Under the pieces are notes generated by a model. The model made no database searches. It had not been told where the DNA came from and saw only the letters and a list, made by a program, of their open reading frames with translations. Both the position numbers and the translations under genes were made by a program. DNA of 20,287 nucleotides, from NCBI GenBank assembly GCA_045637525.1, contig JAZTZP010000038.1, positions 1 through 20,287 of the forward strand, written 5' to 3'. This document shows, in pieces, positions 1 through 7,606 of this stretch; within the stretch, counting starts at the first letter, position 1, and each line of letters opens with the position of its first letter. The DNA comes from JAZTZP01 sp045637525 (lineage in GTDB: Bacteria > Bacillota > Clostridia > UBA1381).

Positions 1-306
1 ATCACTCGGTCTGATAGTTGCCAAACCGTCTGATGTTACTGTAAATGTAAGTTTATCATCCTTTCCTGTAACCGGTGCGCCGGCTGCCTTAAGCTGTGAT
101 AATGTATAAACATTTGCATCTGAATCTGCAACATATGTTGAAGCTGACGGATCATAATAATCAGCAAAATTTATATTGAAAAGTGTAGATCTGCTTTCGA
201 CAACAGTCGCCGCCGATACCATAACCGTGTTTACTGCCATTGCCGCCGTCATTGAAAATGCAATAACAACTGATAATCCTCTTCTTAAAATAGATTTTGT
301 TTTCAT
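1..306 (-). CDS. Secreted modular protein, N-terminal part (cut by window edge)
   Basis: Only the first 102 codons are in the window; the gene runs off the left edge. The start is the ATG at 306, preceded by a GGAGGT ribosome binding site. Residues 1 to about 32 form a signal peptide (basic MKTK, a hydrophobic stretch rich in Ala, Val and Met, then a VSAA-type cleavage region), so the product should be exported. From about residue 43 it matches the N-terminal module of the gene just upstream: FNINFADYYD, then NVYTLSQ, PVTGK and KL, then a TSDG motif. The nucleotide sequence is also clearly similar to 3125-3300, so the two genes arose by tandem duplication. It starts 19 nt after the upstream stop, so it is the next gene of the same operon. 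Function is unknown; glycan binding at the cell surface is inferred only from the locus. Confidence 0.85.
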   Translation of the reverse strand, partial: MKTKSILRRGLSVVIAFSMTAAMAVNTVMVSAATVVESRSTLFNINFADYYDPSASTYVADSDANVYTLSQLKAAGAPVTGKDDKLTFTVTSDGLATIRPSD

Positions 307-325
307 TTTAATTTACCTCCATTTA

Positions 326-3300
326 TTAATATACTTTTTTTATAAAATTATCTTTTATCTCATAAGCTGTAACCTTAGCCTTTACAGCCCCTTCAAAATC
401 TTCAACCGCTATCGGGATACTTATTTCCGACGCTGAAGATATAAGCTTATCGCTTACACTTGCAGTAATCAGCTTTCCGTTTTCATCATACACAGCCGCT
501 GAAGCAATGACTGTTCTTTCTGACCTGTCATCGTTTGAAAGCTTTATATTTGCACTAAGTCTGCTTGCATTTATAAGCTCTGCTCTCTTACCATCGCTGT
601 CATAATAGTCTATTGTAACGAGCCTTGTCTTCAGCTTTGGATACGCTATTTCAAACATTAAAAATGCGTTTTCGTAAGTATATTTTTCTATATCCGTAAC
701 TCCTGTAATATCTATGCGGTATTCTTCTCCGTAATTAAGATATTTTTTTGGTGTTAAAACTACAAAATCCTCATTTACTTTTATATCTGCATTAATAGCA
801 TTTCCGCTGTTATCCATAAGCTTTATACTATCACCTGTCAGTACCGTATCTGATATGCTGACCGGGAATTTAATTAAAATATCGCTATCCGGTAAAACTT
901 CATCCGTTATTCTAGGATATTTTAAGCTCTTTAGCTCGCCTTTCCATGACAGGAGAGATATAGATGAACCGCCGCCGCCTCTCATGCCGAGATTTTCAAG
1001 AGATGGTGCATCTGTGCTTGTTGCCGCTGTTTCATAGAAAAGGATTTCATCACCGGTATCGGGCATAACATCATACACTTTTATTTCCCAGTCATAGTTT
1101 TCAAAAGGCTTACTCATTACTACTCTGACTGTATACAACTTTGTATCCTTATGTTTATCATATGTATATGCATACTTGGAATTTGAGTTAAAGTTCTTTA
1201 TAGGATCTGACTTATTTCCTATACCGGGTCCTAAACCTCCCCATTCCCTATCCATTACAAGAACATTCGCTGTACTTTTATCCGTTGCAGCCTCAGCCGA
1301 GTTGTAATTTAAAGTAAATATCTTTCTTATAGCATTATATCCCCATTCACCGCCTGCATTTGTTGTAGTTACTTTATATGTAACATAAAATTCTAACAGA
1401 CCGCTTCTTATATCCTCCATACCGGCAAAGCCCATTTTATAATAACCGTTGCCGCTTGGTGCTGCCACTTTTGCAACGCCGTCGGAATCGATGGTTATTT
1501 TTAAGTTGTTGCCTTTAATTCCAATATCAGATAATAATTCTCCGGTTAAGATATTGGTGTCCGTTGCTTCGTCATAGCCCGGCTTATTCTCTCCGTAAAG
1601 AGTTGAAAAATCGATATTTACAAGCTTATCAAGCTCTTTATCTGCCACTACAGCAATTGTAACAGCTTCTGCTTTAAAGCCCTCGGTATCTAAAAGAGCG
1701 TTTGTTACCTCTGCTATATACTCGCTTCCATCTTCCAAATCAGCGGTTGTTACAGTTACTTTAAGTCCATCCTCCGATAAAGTTCTTCCCGTTACTAAAT
1801 CAACGCCCTGCGAATTTTTAAAAGTAATCGCAGACAAAGTATCAGGATTTAACGCTTTATTAAATGTAAGCATGAATGACGGAGAAAGAGTTTTTATTTT
1901 TTCGCCTAAAGATGACGATACAAGCTCCGGATTTGAATTAAGCGACTTATCGGCTGTTACTGTCTTCTGATAGCTTTCAGCCTTAATATCGTTTATGTCG
2001 GTTAAAGTATCGTTTACCATAATCGTATACTCTGCACCATCTGTAAGTTCATTAAGCAGGAGACTTACAGAGAAGCCGTCATCTGACAGGATACGCTCAG
2101 ATACTACGTCATTTTCTTCTTCATCAAGAACAACGATACCGCTTAAGGTTTCGTATTTCAACTGATTGTTGAAAGTAAGCGAAAGTCTCGGAATTTCCGT
2201 TCTTATTGAATCTTCAACATCAATACTTTGCACCTTCGGCTTTTCATTTAATTCTCTCGTTGCAGTAATATCTCTCGTGTGATACACAGCAGCCACGCCA
2301 TCTGAATCAAGAAGCTCCGACTCAACAATAATTGAATACATCTGACCATGGACTAAGTTTTCAGTCGTCAAAGTAAGAACTGTTCCGTCGTCCGAAAGCT
2401 TTCTTGTCTTTGTAAGGTCTGTACCTTCACTATCAACAAATCTAACTGAATCAATAGTATTTTCGTCTAATGAATTATTAAATGTAATTGATAAAACAGG
2501 CGATATTGTCCGCAAACCCAAATCCGCTGTTGTTTCAACTATCTCCGGCGGAGTTATCGGTATGTACTTTGCATTCCATGAAAGCACTCCAATTGCATTT
2601 ACTGCCCATGCCATACCAAGGTTTGCAAGCGTTGGGGCATTTTCTCTTGAAGTTGTTTGCTCCAAAAGCAAAGTTTCCAATCCTGTATCCGGATCTACGT
2701 CATAAACCTTTACTTTCCAGTCATCCGTTTCAGAAATACTGCTTACTAGTATCTTTACGGGATATATATTGGTTCCGGCTTTGTAGTACTTATCAAACAC
2801 ATAATTATACGACTGCCCCGGATATACAAACTTTGCCAAAGCTGTTGACGCTTCACTGGCATTATTCGCACCTATTCCCGGTGTTAAGCCCTTCGACATA
2901 TCTGTATTCATACCAAGAATAATTGAATCTTCTTTATGTTTCCATGTATCATCATTAAGCACATTGTTATTCAGTACAAAAATCTTTCTGTACGTATTAT
3001 ATCCATAACCGCCACCGCTTGCATTTCCTGTCACTTTATATTTTATATTAAACTCTACTTTACCGCTTGCTATATCAAGTCCTTCAAAGCCCATTTTCGT
3101 GTATTTATCATCGGATTTGATATTCGCCACACCGTCTGATGTTATAGTAAATTTAAGTTTATCATTCTTTCCTGTAACAGGCATTCCTGCCGCCTGCATC
3201 TGGGACAAGGTATAAACATTTGCTGATTTTGTTGCGTCATAAGTTGCAGCCATTTCATCATAGTAGTCAGCAAAATTGATGTTGAAAATATAATTGTCTT

Positions 3301-3385
3301 CAAGATTTGTATCCATTGCAAATACCTCTGGACTGATTGCCAAAAGTAGCACAAAATGCAAAAACAGACTAATTATCTTTTTCAT
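326..3385 (-). CDS. Large secreted modular protein with SbsA-type Ig-like repeats
   Basis: About 1019 residues from the ATG at 3385, chosen because a perfect AAGGAGGT lies about 10 nt upstream; an in-frame ATG at 3433 lacks such a site. Residues 1-23 are a signal peptide. Residues about 33-275 form an unrecognised module (called A here). Three Ig-like repeats follow at about 282-378, 385-480 and 488-583, each with the pattern LxxTFNxxL, then LSxDG, then a Y-I-V strand, as in SbsA-type (Big_5) domains. A second copy of module A spans about 588-820, a fourth Ig-like domain about 823-916, and a beta-rich tail about 917-1019 resembles C-terminal domains of clostridial glycan-degrading enzymes. 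No LPXTG motif, S-layer homology repeats or dockerin is visible. It sits 44 nt after the beta-helix gene in the same operon. An adhesion or carbohydrate-binding role is inferred; no catalytic motif was recognised. Confidence 0.85.
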   Translation of the reverse strand: MKKIISLFLHFVLLLAISPEVFAMDTNLEDNYIFNINFADYYDEMAATYDATKSANVYTLSQMQAAGMPVTGKNDKLKFTITSDGVANIKSDDKYTKMGFEGLDIASGKVEFNIKYKVTGNASGGGYGYNTYRKIFVLNNNVLNDDTWKHKEDSIILGMNTDMSKGLTPGIGANNASEASTALAKFVYPGQSYNYVFDKYYKAGTNIYPVKILVSSISETDDWKVKVYDVDPDTGLETLLLEQTTSRENAPTLANLGMAWAVNAIGVLSWNAKYIPITPPEIVETTADLGLRTISPVLSITFNNSLDENTIDSVRFVDSEGTDLTKTRKLSDDGTVLTLTTENLVHGQMYSIIVESELLDSDGVAAVYHTRDITATRELNEKPKVQSIDVEDSIRTEIPRLSLTFNNQLKYETLSGIVVLDEEENDVVSERILSDDGFSVSLLLNELTDGAEYTIMVNDTLTDINDIKAESYQKTVTADKSLNSNPELVSSSLGEKIKTLSPSFMLTFNKALNPDTLSAITFKNSQGVDLVTGRTLSEDGLKVTVTTADLEDGSEYIAEVTNALLDTEGFKAEAVTIAVVADKELDKLVNIDFSTLYGENKPGYDEATDTNILTGELLSDIGIKGNNLKITIDSDGVAKVAAPSGNGYYKMGFAGMEDIRSGLLEFYVTYKVTTTNAGGEWGYNAIRKIFTLNYNSAEAATDKSTANVLVMDREWGGLGPGIGNKSDPIKNFNSNSKYAYTYDKHKDTKLYTVRVVMSKPFENYDWEIKVYDVMPDTGDEILFYETAATSTDAPSLENLGMRGGGGSSISLLSWKGELKSLKYPRITDEVLPDSDILIKFPVSISDTVLTGDSIKLMDNSGNAINADIKVNEDFVVLTPKKYLNYGEEYRIDITGVTDIEKYTYENAFLMFEIAYPKLKTRLVTIDYYDSDGKRAELINASRLSANIKLSNDDRSERTVIASAAVYDENGKLITASVSDKLISSASEISIPIAVEDFEGAVKAKVTAYEIKDNFIKKVY

Positions 3386-3429
3386 AAAATTATCTACCTC
3401 CTTCTTTGCAATTGAAAACTCATTAATTT

Positions 3430-6066
3430 TCAATTACTAGTGTAATTGTATAAACACGGCGAATTTATACTCTCAGCTCCATAATTAAAAAGCTTTGCAT
3501 CCATAAAGTTTTCAGGATTTTCACTGTCAAAACCATCCGGAATATATTCCAAATCTTTATTATCATACGCTTCAACTACGCTGTAGCTTGTCGGGAATAT
3601 AGATTTTTTCTGAATATATATTGACTCCGACACTCCTTTTACAACACGGAATGCACTCTTTCCATCTGTGTAGTAAAACACGTTATGATGAGTTTTTGAA
3701 TTTCCGGTATTATTATCATGATAAAGTCCGGCATTAGGGTAAACATCACCTTCTTCATACAAAGAATCATGATATACATTATGATGATGCTCTGTCTTTC
3801 TTATATCATTGCCGCCCGAAACACCATTTTCATAGAAAACACCGCTGTCTCTTGCTAAAAGATTAGCATTATAAAACTCGTTATATGCTATCTCACTTGC
3901 AATCATCGGAAGAGTTTCTCCGTTATACACCGCTGAGCTCTGACCGATACATGCTCTGCCGGTATTTCTTACAGTATTGAACATAATTTCATGACCGCCA
4001 CCGCCCGCATCATTCTGCGGGTTTTTTGCACTAATAGAAACCCCAGCATTTCCGCTTCCTGAATAATCGCAATCTGAGATATAATTTCCGCAAAGCTTTG
4101 CATAACGTCCGCCTAAGATAAAACCGCTCGCTGCGCTTATCTCAACTCTTGAATTTATAAATGCGTTATTTCTGCCCGTTATATACATTCCCGATTTTTT
4201 GCTACCTGCAAATTTATTGCCCTCAGCATCATTCGGATATGTAAAATGAGAAACATATTTATGAGTTCCGCCGTCTACAATATTCAAATCTCCGGTGATT
4301 ATCATATTTCCGCCTGAAGTATTGATGTTTCTTATATGAATGCCACTCTTTCCGTCAAGGTCAAATGTAACATATCTCTGTTTTGCTTCAACCTTAAGCT
4401 TTTCGCCGCTTACGCCTTCCGGCGGAATTATATATAACGCTCCGTTATTTGCATACCATTCTCCGGATTCATCTACCGTTTTTATACTGTTTGTAATATA
4501 TCCCCAGTCATAGCTACGGCTAAGACCGAAATAAATCAGCTGCGACAAATCTTTTAAAGACACCATTCCTTTTACAGAATGCACTACTTCTCCGTATGAT
4601 AAATTCCATCCTGCGCCTCTATGAGTTACATATGTAGCACCACGAAGATTATTTTCAGCTCCGTTTAAAAACGCATCCTCGCTTTCAGCAAATCCTGCAT
4701 ATTTTGTTGATGTTACCGCTCCCTTTGTCGGCCACAGCGGACTCTCTATTGCATCCGGATATTTTACAGCATTTGCGGCATTATGAACATTCGGGCTTCT
4801 GCCTTCCGCAAGCTCTTTATCGTTAAAAAGTATCATATTTGTTCCGAAATCAAGCTTTTGGGGCAAAAGTGCAACATACATTCCCTTTTCATACGGCTTG
4901 AAACCGCTTATTTCTTCAAAAGCCGATACCGTAACACTTTCGCCTTCTGCAGCTTCAAATACAATCGGATTTTTTGCTGTTCCGCTGTTTTGGGGAGTTA
5001 CGGTCTCACGATATTTGCCTTCATGAATAATTACTTTATCTCCGGCTTTGGCGATATTTGCCGCCTCCGTTATCGTTTTAAACGGGCTCTCCGCACTTCC
5101 GTCACCGCCACTGCCTGCCGATGCCGAAACATGATATACATTTCCGGCAACAGAAGCTTCGATAAACTCACTCATCTCATTCTTTAATGCCGTAAAAATT
5201 GTATCATTTTGGGTTATCGCCTTGCCTCTTAGCTTATATGGATCAGTTATTAAATAACCTTCTCGCTCAAATGTGTATATTCCGAAGTAATCGGCAATTT
5301 CCTTTATAGAAAGATACGTTACTCCATTTTCATATACAACCTCAGAACTATTCTTTAATGCAAGCTCTTTTGTATTCTCAGCATCTCTGAAAAATACGAA
5401 GCTCTTATCCTGATAGTCTTCAAGATAGAGATCGAACGCAGAAGCTAACGCTTCAGCCGGTGCATAAAGAACTCCGTTTATGTTTTTAAGCTCTGATGCG
5501 GGATTTTTGTATGAAAGATACTTTATACCGCCCATATCTTTAAAAACATTAATTCCTTCTTTAAATACAGCCGCCGTCTGCATTGCCGCATCATAATCGG
5601 AATATAAAATATCACGATCTACCAGTTCGGGATACCACGAATCAACTTTATTGAAAGTTATATCTGTTATTGTTACATCCCCTGATGCAGAGCTTAATGT
5701 AAGACTTCCATTTCCCATTTTACAAACATCATCTGTAAAATCGAACACCGATGTACCTGTTCCTCCAAAAAACCAGTTTGTTTTTGACTCACCACCGTGC
5801 TCTGCGCTTAAACCCGTAAAGCTACTGGCTTCATAAGTAACAACCATTTCACAGGCATTAAACGGAATAAAGATATCAAGCGTAACACGTCCGCCGCCTG
5901 ATATAGTTATATTTCCGTTTTCGATTATAACTTTATTAGACTGTGCAATTTCCGTAAGGTCTACACTATACGAAACCGGACCCGGGGTATATGCACTGAC
6001 ACTCGTTGTAAAAATATTTGTCAGCAATATAGCAGATATTACTCTTTTTATTGTGTCTTTAACCAT
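3430..6066 (-). CDS. Secreted right-handed parallel beta-helix protein (possible polysaccharide lyase)
   Basis: 878 residues starting at the ATG at 6066. Residues 1-25 are a signal peptide ending in SVSA. About 27-140 is a beta-sandwich-like region, unassigned. About 178-280 resembles the copper-amine-oxidase N-like domain common in Clostridia (NGVLYAPAEALASAF, later GVTYLSIKEIADYFG). From about 310 to the C-terminus there is a Pel9A/DUF1565-type beta-helix: YHVSASAG, then SPFKTITEAANIAKAGDKVI and IHEGKYRE, followed by degenerate rungs rich in Asn and Gly with strings such as HDNNTGN and HHNVFYYTDG. This fold is shared by PL1, PL6 and PL9 lyases and by several glycoside hydrolases, so activity and substrate cannot be fixed. 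Its start overlaps the end of the solute-binding protein gene by 19 nt, which suggests translational coupling. The likely place of action is the cell surface or the medium. Confidence 0.85.
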   Translation of the reverse strand: MVKDTIKRVISAILLTNIFTTSVSAYTPGPVSYSVDLTEIAQSNKVIIENGNITISGGGRVTLDIFIPFNACEMVVTYEASSFTGLSAEHGGESKTNWFFGGTGTSVFDFTDDVCKMGNGSLTLSSASGDVTITDITFNKVDSWYPELVDRDILYSDYDAAMQTAAVFKEGINVFKDMGGIKYLSYKNPASELKNINGVLYAPAEALASAFDLYLEDYQDKSFVFFRDAENTKELALKNSSEVVYENGVTYLSIKEIADYFGIYTFEREGYLITDPYKLRGKAITQNDTIFTALKNEMSEFIEASVAGNVYHVSASAGSGGDGSAESPFKTITEAANIAKAGDKVIIHEGKYRETVTPQNSGTAKNPIVFEAAEGESVTVSAFEEISGFKPYEKGMYVALLPQKLDFGTNMILFNDKELAEGRSPNVHNAANAVKYPDAIESPLWPTKGAVTSTKYAGFAESEDAFLNGAENNLRGATYVTHRGAGWNLSYGEVVHSVKGMVSLKDLSQLIYFGLSRSYDWGYITNSIKTVDESGEWYANNGALYIIPPEGVSGEKLKVEAKQRYVTFDLDGKSGIHIRNINTSGGNMIITGDLNIVDGGTHKYVSHFTYPNDAEGNKFAGSKKSGMYITGRNNAFINSRVEISAASGFILGGRYAKLCGNYISDCDYSGSGNAGVSISAKNPQNDAGGGGHEIMFNTVRNTGRACIGQSSAVYNGETLPMIASEIAYNEFYNANLLARDSGVFYENGVSGGNDIRKTEHHHNVYHDSLYEEGDVYPNAGLYHDNNTGNSKTHHNVFYYTDGKSAFRVVKGVSESIYIQKKSIFPTSYSVVEAYDNKDLEYIPDGFDSENPENFMDAKLFNYGAESINSPCLYNYTSN

Positions 6067-7496
6067 TCGTCTACCTGCCTCTGATATTCGCTTAAAACCT
6101 CATTTATTCCTGCAGCCTCAAGCTCCTTAAGATATTCATCTTTGTATCTTGCAACCTCACTATATCCTTTATTAATAGAGCTGTATTTTGATTTAACAGT
6201 CTGTATCTGTGTGAGTGCAACCTTAACCTTTGAAGTATCAAGCTTAAATCCAATAAGTTTAGACTTTTTAGCTTCATTATTAAACTTTTCTGTTTGCTCC
6301 CAAACATCATCCGGCTGATTATCGAGAACATATGCGTTATATTGGTTTCCGAACTTCCAGCCGGCATTTGCCGCATAGCCGCCGTCTGCTATAATCTTAA
6401 TTTTCCCATTCTCAAGCTTTTCATAATGCTTTCCTTCAACTCCGAATGTTATAAGATTATAAAGTTCTTCATCCGTATTTATAAGCTCCAAAAGCTTAAA
6501 TGCAAGCTCCGGATTTTTAGAATTTCTGCCGATTGCCGTCATTGTCGCACAGCCTGCAACATAGTTTACATAAGGTTTACTTATAATAACTTCCGAATAA
6601 TGCTGTTCAGGATAGCGTGCGTTTCTTCCTTCAACACCACCCGGCTTATACGTACTTGTATAAAGTGCATATTTACCCATATTAACATCGTCCCAGTCGT
6701 TTGTTCCGATTGTTGCAATATCGCTTCTTATGTAGCCTTTCTTAAACCAGTCATTTTTCAGCTCCTGAAATTCCCAGTATCCTTCTATATCAACATTCTT
6801 AATTACCTTAACTTCTCCGTTTTCATCCTCATATGCGCTTATTTCTCCTCCGAGAGAATCATACAAATTGTCGCTGTATGCTTCCATTACTTCAGGTCCG
6901 CCATTGGCAAATCTCAAAGGATAGTACTCCGGCTTATTTTCTTTAACCCATTTAAGAAACGGTTCAAAATCTTCTATAGTATTGAGTGTTGAATAATCAA
7001 GACCGTATTCCTCTGCAAGAGCAGTATTTATATACATACTTATCGTCGTTGCCATAATCTGCATATTTGGAATTGCATATAGACTGTCCTCATATCGTCC
7101 GAATTCAAGCAAATCAGCCGGTAATTCCTCGGTTATGATACTGTCTTTTAAATAGTTGTCAAGTGCTAAGATTCCGCCTTTACTTACTCCATTATTAAAT
7201 AAATTTGTGTCTAAACGACACAGATCAAACGAGTCTCCGCTCGACATCGCAAGCTTAATTTTTTCATTATATGCACCGGAATCAAATACCTGAAGGTCAA
7301 GCTTTGCACCTATCTTTGGTACAAGAATTTCATTCATTGCTTCCATTACATCAGGCAGTCCGGCTTCTGTGTCTCCTCCAATGTACCATGTAATGACAGG
7401 CACTTCACCGTCGGTTTTTGCCTTCTCTTTCTTTTCACAGCCGCAAACGCCCAGAAGCATTGCGCTTGCAAGAAGAATTGTTATGATTTTTTTCAT
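6048..7496 (-). CDS. Carbohydrate ABC transporter solute-binding lipoprotein
   Basis: 482 residues. The N-terminus MKKIITILLASAMLLGVCGC is a lipoprotein signal with a lipobox ending at Cys20 (V-C-G-C), so the mature protein should be lipid-anchored outside the membrane. The body matches the family 1 extracellular solute-binding fold of LplA type: ITWYIGGD near the start, AMSSGDSFDLCRLD in the middle, and a C-terminal segment that resembles the YDEYLKEL-like end of LplA relatives. The RBS AAAGGA lies upstream of the ATG at 7496. It serves the two permeases encoded upstream in the operon, capturing oligosaccharides released by the surface enzymes. The ligand is not predictable; relatives bind complex plant or host oligosaccharides. 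Family assignment is firm, substrate unknown. Confidence 0.9.
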   Translation of the reverse strand: MKKIITILLASAMLLGVCGCEKKEKAKTDGEVPVITWYIGGDTEAGLPDVMEAMNEILVPKIGAKLDLQVFDSGAYNEKIKLAMSSGDSFDLCRLDTNLFNNGVSKGGILALDNYLKDSIITEELPADLLEFGRYEDSLYAIPNMQIMATTISMYINTALAEEYGLDYSTLNTIEDFEPFLKWVKENKPEYYPLRFANGGPEVMEAYSDNLYDSLGGEISAYEDENGEVKVIKNVDIEGYWEFQELKNDWFKKGYIRSDIATIGTNDWDDVNMGKYALYTSTYKPGGVEGRNARYPEQHYSEVIISKPYVNYVAGCATMTAIGRNSKNPELAFKLLELINTDEELYNLITFGVEGKHYEKLENGKIKIIADGGYAANAGWKFGNQYNAYVLDNQPDDVWEQTEKFNNEAKKSKLIGFKLDTSKVKVALTQIQTVKSKYSSINKGYSEVARYKDEYLKELEAAGINEVLSEYQRQVDEWLKTQ

Positions 7497-7606
7497 TAAA
7501 AATCACGTCCTTTCTTTGTTTGTTTATCTCGAACAGGCATTTCCTGTTTGATTACTGCTTATTTATAGCTTATAGATGTAACGCAAATTTTACGTTAGAA
7601 TTTCTC
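7497..7606 (-). other. Intercistronic gap with two small stem-loops
   Basis: This is the longest gap inside the operon. It contains two inverted repeats: AACAGG/CCTGTT around a 5-nt loop at 7532-7548, and TAACG/CGTTA around a 9-nt loop at 7579-7597. Neither is followed on the minus strand by a T tract, so they do not look like terminators. Such stem-loops before a solute-binding protein gene often protect the downstream mRNA and raise its level relative to the permeases; that role is inferred. Confidence 0.4.

Noticed and set aside
3142..3354. Second minus-strand frame inside the modular protein gene
   Set aside because: It is an out-of-frame shadow of the signal-peptide and module A region, with no ribosome binding site.
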